This document shows positions 7,549 through 15,376 of a stretch of 64,000 nt of DNA, piece by piece; positions within the stretch are counted from its first letter, which is position 1, and every line of letters starts with the position of its first letter. Source of the DNA: Reyranella sp. CPCC 100927 (lineage in GTDB: Bacteria; Pseudomonadota; Alphaproteobacteria; Reyranellales; Reyranellaceae). The DNA is taken from NCBI RefSeq assembly GCF_007859315.1, contig NZ_VOHA01000012.1:62001-126000 (forward strand). The letters are read 5' to 3'. The position numbers and the translations under genes are program-made. Under the pieces are notes generated by a model. It saw only the letters and a program-made list of their open reading frames with translations, was not told the origin of the DNA and made no database searches.

Positions 7549-8835
7549 CTATCCTTTCGGTCTCTTGTCGATCACGCGCCGGGCCTTGCCGATCGACCGC
7601 TCGACGGCGCCCGTGGCGGCAACCTGTACCGTGGCGGTGACACCGCACATGCCCTTGACCCGCTCGGCCAGCGTCGCTTCCAGTACCGACCGCTGCGCCG
7701 CATCGATGTCGTCCCGTGCCTCGACGACGATCGCCAGCGCATCCAGCGCACCCTCGCGGCTCAACTCCAGCACATAGTGCGGCGACAGGCCGTCGATCTT
7801 CAGGATCTGTTCCTCGACCTGGCTGGGAAACAGGTTCACGCCGCGCACGATCAGCATGTCGTCGCTGCGGCCGGTGATGCGCGCCATGCGCCGCATCGCC
7901 GTCACGCTGCCGGGCAGCAGCCGCGTCAGGTCGCGCGTGCGGTAGCGGATGACGGGCAGCGCTTCCTTGGTCAGCGACGTGATCACCAGTTCACCCAGTT
8001 CACCGTCGGGTACCGGACGGCCGGTCTCGGGATCGACGATTTCGGGCAGGAAGTGATCTTCCCACATCGTGAGCCCGTCCTTGCTCTCGACGAACTCCTG
8101 CGCCACGCCCGGCCCCATCACCTCCGAGAGACCGAAGATGTCGACGGCATCGATGCCCGTACGGCGTTCGATCTCGCTGCGCATGGCCTCGGTCCAGGGC
8201 TCGGCGCCGTGGATGCCGATGCGCAGCGCCGTCTCGCGCACGTCGATGCCCTGGCGGTCGAACTCGTCGGCCAGCGCCAGCATGTAGGACGGCGTCACCA
8301 TGATGACCCGCGCGCCGAACTCGCGGATGAGCTGCACCTGGCGCTCGCTGAAGCCGCCCGACATCGGCACGACCGTACATCCCAACCGCTCGGCGCCGTA
8401 GTGCGCGCCCAGGCCGCCGGTGAACAAGCCATAACCGTAGGCGACATGCACGATGTCGCCCGGCCGGCCGCCGCCAGCCCAGATCGAACGCGCCATCAGA
8501 TCGGCCCAGCGGTCGATATCACCTTGCGTGTAACCCACGACCGTCGGTCGGCCCGTCGTGCCGCTGGAGGCATGCACGCGCACGCAGCGTTCGCGCGGCA
8601 CAGCGAACATGCCGTAGGGATAGTGATCGCGCAGGTCCGATTTCAGCGTGAACGGAAAGGCCGACAGATCGTCCAGGGTCCGCAGGTCGTCGGGATGAAC
8701 CCCGGCGGCATCGCACTTGGCTCGATACGGGGCCTGATGCGTCCAGGCGTGGCGCACGCTGGTGCGCAGGCGCTCGAGCTGTACCGTGCGCAGGGCATCC
8801 AGCGACAACGACAGTTCCGGAAACGGTTCGGACAT
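7549..8835 (-). CDS. paaK: Phenylacetate-CoA ligase family AMP-dependent ligase
   Basis: 428 residues, the normal PaaK size. The adenylate motif HASSGTTGRPTVVGYT is near residue 89; YGYGLFTGGLGAHYGAERLG near 138 is the PaaK family signature; GLSEVMGPGVAQE near 237, YRTRDLT near 298 and GRSDDMLIVRGVNLFPSQ near 318 follow, and a C-terminal lysine (GKARRV) is in place. It activates an aryl acid to its CoA thioester via the adenylate. No paaABCDE epoxidase or ring-opening genes are in the window, so the true acid may differ from phenylacetate. Confidence 0.85.
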   Translation of the reverse strand: MSEPFPELSLSLDALRTVQLERLRTSVRHAWTHQAPYRAKCDAAGVHPDDLRTLDDLSAFPFTLKSDLRDHYPYGMFAVPRERCVRVHASSGTTGRPTVVGYTQGDIDRWADLMARSIWAGGGRPGDIVHVAYGYGLFTGGLGAHYGAERLGCTVVPMSGGFSERQVQLIREFGARVIMVTPSYMLALADEFDRQGIDVRETALRIGIHGAEPWTEAMRSEIERRTGIDAVDIFGLSEVMGPGVAQEFVESKDGLTMWEDHFLPEIVDPETGRPVPDGELGELVITSLTKEALPVIRYRTRDLTRLLPGSVTAMRRMARITGRSDDMLIVRGVNLFPSQVEEQILKIDGLSPHYVLELSREGALDALAIVVEARDDIDAAQRSVLEATLAERVKGMCGVTATVQVAATGAVERSIGKARRVIDKRPKG

Positions 8836-8874
8836 GCGCTCTCCACCCTGCAGCAGGGACGACTCCGACCTACA

Positions 8875-11595
8875 TCATCTGGCGTCCGTGACCGGTGCCT
8901 TGGGTTCATCGGTAAAGACGAACCGGCGATAGAAGAAGGCCAGCGCCAGCAGCACCGCGCCCAGCCCGAGGAAGGAGAAGACGCGCAGCAACTCGCCCAG
9001 CCCCGACATATCGACCAGGAAGACCTTGCAGATCGTCAGGCAGACAACGGCCATGCCGGCATGGCGCGCCGCCGGCACTCGCCGCCACATGCCCAGCGCC
9101 AGCAGCGCCACGCCGAAGGCGAGCCAGACCACCGAATAGAGATAGAGTTCGGCGCCCTCGGCATCGAACGGATCGCCGCCGAAGGTCGGATGGAAGACAT
9201 GGCGCACTTCCACCGACAGGAAGACGAAGAGCAGAATGACCGCGCTGGCGCCGGCGATGGCGCGCGCGGCGGTATCGGTCGAATACGATAACCACCACGC
9301 CGCGGCGGCAGCCAGCAGCGCCGGCACCGCATAGCCCAGCAGCAATCCGTTGACGATCGGCGTGGTGCCGACATCGCCGCCGACGAACACCGGATTGAGC
9401 AGCAGCGACTGGATGACAACCGCCGCGACGACCGCCAGGCCGCCGACGGCGCGCCAGGCCCAGCGTCCTCCGCTGGACGGCGACCGGCTGTCGCGTATCA
9501 GCGCCAGCAGCGCGAAGACGCCCCACGCCGCGACATAGGTCGCCCGCTCCATGAAATCCAGGCGCTCGCGCGCCAGGCCCTCGGGATGGAACAGGCTGCG
9601 GATCTCGAGCGTCACCAGCAGGAACAGGAACAGGGCCGCCGCGGCGTCGACGATCACCGTCAGCTCGTCGTCGGCCCACAGCTTCAGGAACCAGTTGGCC
9701 ACCCAGAACGCCACGGCTGCGAGGCCATAGGTGTAGAGGATCCAGTTGACCACCGGCCATTGGCCCAGCGGGTAGTCGAGGACCGATGGGTTGATCACCA
9801 GACGCACGGTGACGACGCCGACGATCAACCAGCACAGCCAGCGCAGCACCGGCAGGTCGAGCTTCCAGGCGATCCACGCCACGGCCGGCAACGTGAGCGC
9901 ATAGGCCATGGTGATCCACTGCCGCTGCAGTTCCAGCGGAATGGCGGCCGCGACAAAGAACGCGACACCGACCGCCACGAATCCCAGGGCCTCCGTGGCA
10001 CCCGGCATCTGCAGTCGCCAGCGCGCCAGCCGCTCGGCGCCGATGAGATAGGGCACCGCCAGTCCCAGGCTGATCAGGCCCCATGTCGTGTCGGGCAAAC
10101 TCTGCCGCAACGCGCCATAGGCCAACAGCAGGTGCAGGGCGGCCGCGGACACCGACACGGCAGCCCAGAAACCGGGCCGCCCGGCGTTCCACATCAGGGC
10201 GTAGGCGCCGGCCGCCAGCAGGCCGCCCATGATGCCGATGGTCCAGGCGAAGGGTTCGACCTGCTGGAATGCCGTGTCGAACCAGCGATCGCCGCGCCAG
10301 ATCATGAAAGCCAGCAGCGAGAATGCCACCGGTGCAACGGCGAGCCACTGGTAGCGCGGCACGTAGCGCGCCAGCGCGAAGATCCCGGCGGCATGCAGCG
10401 CCAGGCACAGCCAGCCGGCCCACTGCAACTCCGCGCCGGCAATGCCCAACACCAGCAGCAGTCCGGTCACCAGCGTGGCCACCCACAGCTTGGCCACGAC
10501 ATGTGCCGGCGCACCGCCGTCCTCGCGCACCCGCTGCCAGGTCGCCCACGTGAAGAGCCCGGCAACAGCGACCTGGAACAGCGCAACCCAGATCAACTCA
10601 CCGTCGTGTTTTGCCGGGTCGAACAGGCGCGCGACCAGCCAGAACACCGTCCACAGCACGTCGCCGGCCAGCACGCCCCAGCCCAGCCACCACCAGCCGC
10701 GATGACGGATCACCGCGAGCGTGCCGACCGAGATCGCCAGCAGGTAGCCGAACAGCAGCGGCACATTGGAGCTGTCGGTACCCAGGAAGATCGGCGACAG
10801 CACGCCGCCGACAAACCCCAGGGCCGCCACGAACGGGCCATGACGCAGGGCAAGCCCGATGGCGAATGCCGTCAGCGCAATGGCGAGCACGCCGGCCAGA
10901 GACTTGGGTATCAATTCATAAAGGGCAGCCGATGCCAGCAGCGCGGCAAACAGGACAGCCACGCCAGCAGCCGCCACCGCCTGCGCTATCCGCGCGTCGC
11001 GGCTGCGCAGCCACTCGGCGATCCCGACCAGGATGAAACCACCCGCCGTGCCCAGGATCACCCGCACGGTCGGCGGCAGATAGCCCTGGTCAATGGCGTA
11101 GCGGAACAGGAACAACCCGGCCAGGGCCACCGCGATGGCGCCGAGCCAGATGAACAGATTGCCGCCCAGCTTCTGCTCGAGCGTCGCGCGCGACCAGCCG
11201 CCAGAATCCGCGGTCGACGCCGCCAGCGGCGGCACCGCCACGGGTTCGACCGTCGGCGGTAGCGGTGGTGGTGGCGGCGGTGGCGGTGCGTAGCCAGGTG
11301 CCGGGATCGGCTGTGGTACTGGAACCCAGGCCTGACCGGGCGCTGGCCCAGCGTAAGGCGCGATGGGCGGTGGTGGTACCGCGACGCCAGGCGGCACATC
11401 CGGCACCGGTGCCGCTGGCGCAGCACCCGCCAGTTGCGCCTGCAGATAACGCACCTGGTGTTCCAGGGCATCGAGGCGCCGCTGCGCCGCGCCGGCACGC
11501 ACGAACCCGGCAACCGCCAGGATCGGGACCACCAACACGGCAGCACCGACCAGCAGTCCCAGCAGGACCCACTCGTCCATCAGGATTGTCCCCAA
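8875..11595 (-). CDS. DUF2339 polytopic membrane protein
   Basis: 906 residues. One N-terminal helix (residues 10-32) is followed by a short coiled coil (about 34-53, RRLDALEHQVRYLQAQL), a proline/alanine-rich linker with a run of PPPPPPPP (about 60-125), and then roughly two dozen hydrophobic segments to the C-terminus. This architecture is that of DUF2339 integral membrane proteins, whose function is unknown. LEQKLGGNLFIWLGAIAVALAG at the start of the membrane block is a typical family motif. The gene starts 99 nt before the amidohydrolase stop and 39 nt upstream of paaK. Confidence 0.85.
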   Translation of the reverse strand: MGTILMDEWVLLGLLVGAAVLVVPILAVAGFVRAGAAQRRLDALEHQVRYLQAQLAGAAPAAPVPDVPPGVAVPPPPIAPYAGPAPGQAWVPVPQPIPAPGYAPPPPPPPPLPPTVEPVAVPPLAASTADSGGWSRATLEQKLGGNLFIWLGAIAVALAGLFLFRYAIDQGYLPPTVRVILGTAGGFILVGIAEWLRSRDARIAQAVAAAGVAVLFAALLASAALYELIPKSLAGVLAIALTAFAIGLALRHGPFVAALGFVGGVLSPIFLGTDSSNVPLLFGYLLAISVGTLAVIRHRGWWWLGWGVLAGDVLWTVFWLVARLFDPAKHDGELIWVALFQVAVAGLFTWATWQRVREDGGAPAHVVAKLWVATLVTGLLLVLGIAGAELQWAGWLCLALHAAGIFALARYVPRYQWLAVAPVAFSLLAFMIWRGDRWFDTAFQQVEPFAWTIGIMGGLLAAGAYALMWNAGRPGFWAAVSVSAAALHLLLAYGALRQSLPDTTWGLISLGLAVPYLIGAERLARWRLQMPGATEALGFVAVGVAFFVAAAIPLELQRQWITMAYALTLPAVAWIAWKLDLPVLRWLCWLIVGVVTVRLVINPSVLDYPLGQWPVVNWILYTYGLAAVAFWVANWFLKLWADDELTVIVDAAAALFLFLLVTLEIRSLFHPEGLARERLDFMERATYVAAWGVFALLALIRDSRSPSSGGRWAWRAVGGLAVVAAVVIQSLLLNPVFVGGDVGTTPIVNGLLLGYAVPALLAAAAAWWLSYSTDTAARAIAGASAVILLFVFLSVEVRHVFHPTFGGDPFDAEGAELYLYSVVWLAFGVALLALGMWRRVPAARHAGMAVVCLTICKVFLVDMSGLGELLRVFSFLGLGAVLLALAFFYRRFVFTDEPKAPVTDAR
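11256..11290 (-). repeat. GGN/proline-codon low-complexity tract
   Basis: A run of GGTGGTGGTGGCGGCGG-type triplets within the DUF2339 gene encodes the polyproline linker. Slippage here would change linker length by whole codons. Confidence 0.7.
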
Positions 11596-11694
11596 GCCCC
11601 GCTCATTGTGAGCGCCTTCACGGGTTCGCCGGGCTTACTGTCACGCATTATACACAAACGCCGTCATCGCCACGCGCCTCGCGGGCTCTCGTCC

Positions 11695-12927
11695 TTACTG
11701 CGCGGCAATCCGCAGCGCATCGCTGGCGGCGGCGCGGTTGTCGCGCGCCAGGACGCCGCGCTTGACCACCAGGCGATGGTAGTCCTTGCGCGCGGCGCGG
11801 GTGATGTCGGCCAGCGGATCACCGTTGACGACCAGGAAGTCGGCGACATTGCCCTCGCGGATACGGCCGTGATCGGCCAGGCGCATCAGGTCGGCGGCGC
11901 TGGCCGTGGAGAAGAACAGCGAGTCGCGCGGCGTGATGCCGATCTCGCACATGTACTCGAGCTCCATGGCATTATCGCCATGCCGGTTGTACGGCGTACC
12001 GGCATCGGTACCCATGGCGATCTTGCAGCCGGCCGCATAGTACATCTTCACCGAATCGATGTGACGGCCGAAGACCCGCTGCGCCTTTTCGACCACGTAC
12101 TCGGGGATCGAGCGGTCGCCCGCCTCGACGCCGCGCAGGATGTTCTTTACGGCGGCCAGCGTCGGCACCAGCCAGGTGCCGCGCGACTGCATTTCCAGCA
12201 CGCACTCGTCGGTCATGAAGATGCCGTGCTCGATCGACGTGACGCCACCGCGCACGGCGTTGAGGATGCCTTCCGAGCCCTGCGCATGGCTGGCCGTGGT
12301 CTTGTGGAAACGCGTCGCCTCGGCAATGCCGGCGGCGATCTCGGCGGCCGAGTAGTGGGCGTCCTCGGGATTGACGCCCGGGGTCATCACGCCGCCGGTG
12401 GCCATGATCTTGACCAGGTCGGAGCCGGCATGGACCTGCTCGCGCACCGCCTTGACCACCTCATCGATGCCATCGGCAACGCGGCCGGTGCGGTTGCCGT
12501 GACCGCCGGTCATGCAGATCATGCGGCCGGCGCAGCGCATGGTCGGACCGAGGAAGCGGCCGGTATTGACGGCATCGCGAATGGCGAACTCGATGTAGTC
12601 CTTGCCGCCGCAATCGCGCACGGCGGTGATGCCGCCGTCCAGGGTGGCGCGCATGAACTCCAGGCCGCGCACGGCGATCTGCGCCGCGCTCATGCGGTCC
12701 TGCACGACGCCAGGGTTACCCTCGGCGCCCGACAGCGAATGGATGTGGCAGTCGATCAGACCGGGCAGCAGGGTGCCGCCTGACGTATCGATGCGCGGCC
12801 CCGCATAGCTGACGAACTCGCCGGCCGGTGCCAACCGCTTGATGCGACCGTCTTCCTCGAGCACCGCATGCCCTTCGATCGCCTTCTCGCCGTCGAAAAT
12901 CTTGCCGCCGCTATACAGGGTCGCCAT
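11695..12927 (-). CDS. Amidohydrolase / Xaa-Pro-dipeptidase-like metal hydrolase
   Basis: 410 residues from ATG 12927. An in-frame start at 12981 exists, but MATLYSGGKIFDGE is the usual N-terminus of the family. Metal-binding motif LPGLIDCHIHS is near residue 57, LVKIMATGGVMTPG near 162 (carbamylated-lysine region), ASHAQGSEGI and IEHGIFM near 207 and 226, and MGTDAGTPYNRHGDN near 300. These are the amidohydrolase-superfamily hallmarks seen in imidazolonepropionase-like and prolidase-like enzymes. It presumably hydrolyses an N-acyl amino acid or small peptide-like amide. It has its own upstream region with a palindrome at 12969-12987. Confidence 0.8.
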   Translation of the reverse strand: MATLYSGGKIFDGEKAIEGHAVLEEDGRIKRLAPAGEFVSYAGPRIDTSGGTLLPGLIDCHIHSLSGAEGNPGVVQDRMSAAQIAVRGLEFMRATLDGGITAVRDCGGKDYIEFAIRDAVNTGRFLGPTMRCAGRMICMTGGHGNRTGRVADGIDEVVKAVREQVHAGSDLVKIMATGGVMTPGVNPEDAHYSAAEIAAGIAEATRFHKTTASHAQGSEGILNAVRGGVTSIEHGIFMTDECVLEMQSRGTWLVPTLAAVKNILRGVEAGDRSIPEYVVEKAQRVFGRHIDSVKMYYAAGCKIAMGTDAGTPYNRHGDNAMELEYMCEIGITPRDSLFFSTASAADLMRLADHGRIREGNVADFLVVNGDPLADITRAARKDYHRLVVKRGVLARDNRAAASDALRIAAQ

Positions 12928-12968
12928 GGCTTCACCATGTTGCTGATCGTTGAAATGTCCGCAGAATA

Positions 12969-12987
12969 CAATCCGTAGCACGGATTG
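12969..12987. promoter_or_regulatory. Palindrome upstream of the amidohydrolase gene
   Basis: CAATCCGT-AGC-ACGGATTG, perfect 8-bp arms, ending 42 nt before the chosen start at 12927. It could be an operator or a 5' leader hairpin; no cognate regulator is adjacent. Confidence 0.35.
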
Positions 12988-13043
12988 AACGCGCGCGCCG
13001 ACTCTATAATGAGGAAGCGCTCATGAATATTGTTGGTGGTGCG

Positions 13044-13877
13044 TCAGAGCTTGCCGCTCGCCGCCAGATCCTGGAAGCGCGGTGGCCGCTTTTCCTGCAT
13101 GGCGCGGAAGGCTTCCGGCATGTCCTCGCCGTGGATGAAGGCGGCGTTCCACACGCTCATGTAGTTCAGCGCCTCGTCGACGGTGTGGTCACGCGTATAG
13201 TTGATCATTTCCTTGCTGCCGTGGATGGCGAGCGGCGATTTCGCCGCAATATCCCGCGCAATCCCCATGACATCGTCGAGCATCGCCGCCTGGGTGTCGT
13301 AGAGGCGGTTCACCAGGCCGCAGCGCTGCGCCTCGTCCGCCGACAGATTGCGGCCGGTATACGCCAGTTCACGCACCAGGCCCTGCGGGATCAGATGCGG
13401 CAAGCGCTGCAGGGTGCCGACGTCGGCGGTCATGCCGAGGTCGATCTCCTTGATGACGAAGAACGCATCGCGGGTGCAGTAGCGCATGTCGCAGGCCGAT
13501 ACCATGTCGACGCCGCCACCGATGCAGCCGCCCTGGATCGCCGCCAGCACCGGTACCCGGCATTTCTCGATCACCGTGAAAGAATCCTGATAGGCCAGCA
13601 GTCCGCGACGAAAGCGCTCGCGCCGGCGGGCCGGATCGCCCGCGTCCGCGGTGATATCGGCGAACGCCGACAGATCCATGCCGGCGGTGAAATGCGGGCC
13701 GGTCGACGAAATCACCACCGCGCGCACGTCAGCCCGCTGCTCGCCGATCTCGACGGCAAAAACCCGGCGGATCTCATCCCAGAAGGCACGATTCATCGCG
13801 TTGCGCTTGTCGGGCCGGTTGAATCGCACGTGCGCGACATGGTCGGTGACGCTGAAATCGAAGGTGGTGTAGGTCAC
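13044..13877 (-). CDS. Enoyl-CoA hydratase/isomerase, delta(3,5)-delta(2,4)-dienoyl-CoA isomerase-like
   Basis: 277 residues of the crotonase family. FTAGMDLSAF near residue 64 and GGCIGGGVDMVSACDMRYC near 119 form the CoA oxyanion hole and active site. The following VIKEIDLGMTADVGTLQRLP, with acidic residues in the positions seen in mammalian ECH1, points to dienoyl-CoA isomerase more than simple hydratase. It would move double bonds during beta-oxidation of unsaturated acids. It is monocistronic, convergent with nothing on its 5' side, and 155 nt from the tRNA gene. Confidence 0.8.
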   Translation of the reverse strand: MTYTTFDFSVTDHVAHVRFNRPDKRNAMNRAFWDEIRRVFAVEIGEQRADVRAVVISSTGPHFTAGMDLSAFADITADAGDPARRRERFRRGLLAYQDSFTVIEKCRVPVLAAIQGGCIGGGVDMVSACDMRYCTRDAFFVIKEIDLGMTADVGTLQRLPHLIPQGLVRELAYTGRNLSADEAQRCGLVNRLYDTQAAMLDDVMGIARDIAAKSPLAIHGSKEMINYTRDHTVDEALNYMSVWNAAFIHGEDMPEAFRAMQEKRPPRFQDLAASGKL

Positions 13878-14032
13878 GCGGCTCTCCGGCGGCTATGGGT
13901 GGGTGTCATAAAGCCCACGGGCCCGACCTTGGCAACCAGCAGTGCATCAAGACGCCACGAGGGGTTGAAGGCCCCTGCCCCCTATGGCATACCCGCCGCC
14001 GTCTCGCAGGCCGCAAACGCCGCCGCGTCGGG

Positions 14033-14107
<75 letters not shown>

Positions 14108-14713
14108 GTTTTCCAACCCCACCGTCACCAAAGGCTCTTCCCTGCCCAGCGACCGCCGGTGTCGTCCGCGCGCGGGCGGGTCACGGGGATTTAGCGAATC
14201 CCTCAGCACGTTTATCGTGGTGAAGAGTCTCGTCTTCTGGTCGTTAAAAGCGAACGTGATTTCTAAGTTTTGTTTCTCATATGTTCCTTAGCAATTTGCA
14301 GTGAGAGCCTGTTGTTCACGTTCCATTGACACGATGTTCGGAAAATAACGGGAATTTTGCGCAAAAATGCAAATATACGTTAATTTCAGAACAAAATAGG
14401 AATATCGATTTAATGAACGATTGTCTGCGTAATGCCTGTCCAGGTGAAGCGCACTACCTCGTTACGAGCCCGGCGGTGGCGGCCGGCATTCAAGAGCGGC
14501 CAACGTACGGACGTCTGGGCCGTTCGGAGCAGGCCGCGCGCCGTACGGGGTGCATACGCCGCGCCTTCGCAGAATTTCTCTTGTCCCCAAAAGCGTACGC
14601 GTGAGGCGACGGGCGTTTGTCCGCTCCTCGACATGAAACCTCGAGCGACGACGTTCGTAACAAGCGGACGCGCTTGCGTCGTCGTCAACATCGTGTTCCC
14701 TTACGCGCACCGA
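14108..14713. other. 606-nt region between tRNA-Thr and the nuclease gene; AT-rich core
   Basis: No credible gene is visible. A short hairpin GGGATT/AATCCC lies at 14186-14202 and may end the tRNA transcript. From about 14240 to 14420 the sequence is strikingly AT-rich against its surroundings (for example AAATGCAAATATACGTTAAT), then returns to high GC to 14713. Small open frames at 14326-14604 and on the opposite strand have no family resemblance. The composition break beside a tRNA 3' end is compatible with old integration, but no direct repeat of the tRNA end was found in the window. Confidence 0.6.
14186..14202 (+). terminator. Candidate hairpin downstream of tRNA-Thr
   Basis: GGGATT (14186-14191) pairs with AATCCC (14197-14202) around TAGCG. 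It is short and has no clean U-run, so it is only a weak candidate. Confidence 0.25.
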
Positions 14714-15214
14714 ATGAACATCCGTCTCCTTGTCGCCGTTGTTGCGTGCTGCGTCGCGTTGAGCGGCAACGTGCGCGCCGAAACGATCATGTCCGGCACG
14801 TCCGCCGGTCTCGATGAAGACTCCATCGCTTTGCAGGGCCAGCGTGTGCGGCTGTGGGGTATCGATGCACCCAGCGTCGATCAAACCTGCAAGCGCGGCG
14901 GCAAGACGTGGACGTGCGGCCGCGACGCCGCCCGTGCGCTCAGCCAACTGGTCACCGGCAAGACGGTGCGCTGCCTGGTGATCGTCGAGGACAAGCTGCG
15001 GCGCTTGATTGTCGGCGACTGCACCCTGGGCGGCGAAAGCCTGTCGCGCTGGATGATACGCAACGGCTGGGCAGTCATGAATCCACGCCAGACCGACGCC
15101 TACGCCAAGGAAGAAGCCGAAGCCAAGGACGCCAAGCGCGGCATCTGGTCGAGCGAGTTCGAGATGCCGTGGGACTGGCGCATCCGTCAGCGCACGAAGG
15201 GCAAGGGACAGTAA
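14714..15214 (+). CDS. Exported staphylococcal-nuclease-fold (thermonuclease) protein, possibly inactive
   Basis: 166 residues from ATG 14714. This start gives a proper signal peptide (MNIRLLVAVVACCVALSG, cleavage after VRA-E), while the longer in-frame extension to 14432 looks noncoding. The SNase fold is shown by QGQRVRLWGIDAPSVDQTC near residue 38, GKTVRCLV near 90, and GGESLSRWMIRNGWAVMN near 109. In catalytically competent relatives the GIDAP motif is followed by Glu; here it is Ser, and the usual YGR loop reads KLRR. A pair of cysteines around KRGGKTWTC is family-typical. Phosphodiesterase activity is therefore doubtful. Confidence 0.8.
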   Translation: MNIRLLVAVVACCVALSGNVRAETIMSGTSAGLDEDSIALQGQRVRLWGIDAPSVDQTCKRGGKTWTCGRDAARALSQLVTGKTVRCLVIVEDKLRRLIVGDCTLGGESLSRWMIRNGWAVMNPRQTDAYAKEEAEAKDAKRGIWSSEFEMPWDWRIRQRTKGKGQ

Positions 15215-15223
15215 GTCGTCTTT

Positions 15224-15366
15224 ACCGCTCCCGTGAGCGGGAGCGGTCGACGGGTGCGAAGCGCTCGTCGGGTGAGGGCTTCACGCACGACATCTCGTTT
15301 TCAATCCCTCACCCTCCCATGGCGCTACGCGCCATGGGCTCCTTCCTCTCCCGCTCGCGGGAGAGG
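15224..15366. repeat. Cluster of three hairpins between the nuclease and coxL genes
   Basis: ACCGCTCCCG/CGGGAGCGGT (15224-15247), CCCATGGCG/CGCCATGGG (15316-15338) and CCTCTCCCGC/GCGGGAGAGG (15345-15366) are perfect or near-perfect palindromes. They are framed by GGTGAGGG and its inverse CCCTCACC, so the whole is a composite mobile-repeat-like unit. It lies between convergent genes and probably terminates both. Confidence 0.75.
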
Positions 15367-15376
15367 GGACCGAACG

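Noticed and set aside
7549-8835. Phenylacetate degradation cluster around PaaK
   Set aside because: No PaaABCDE, PaaG, PaaZ or thiolase gene nearby; only the ligase is supported.
6862-9291. 809-residue plus-strand open frame across DsrE, membrane protein and PaaK genes
   Set aside because: It covers parts of several well-supported minus-strand genes and has a shadow composition (AEHR-rich, many Gln/His); no ribosome-binding site or homology pattern.
12979-13012. TTGAAC...TATAAT promoter on the plus strand near the amidohydrolase start
   Set aside because: Spacing is only 14 nt and it would read antisense into the crotonase gene.
14326-14604. 92-residue frame in the tRNA-nuclease gap, and an opposite-strand frame at 14410-14691
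   Set aside because: No recognisable fold, no ribosome-binding site, and they span the composition break.
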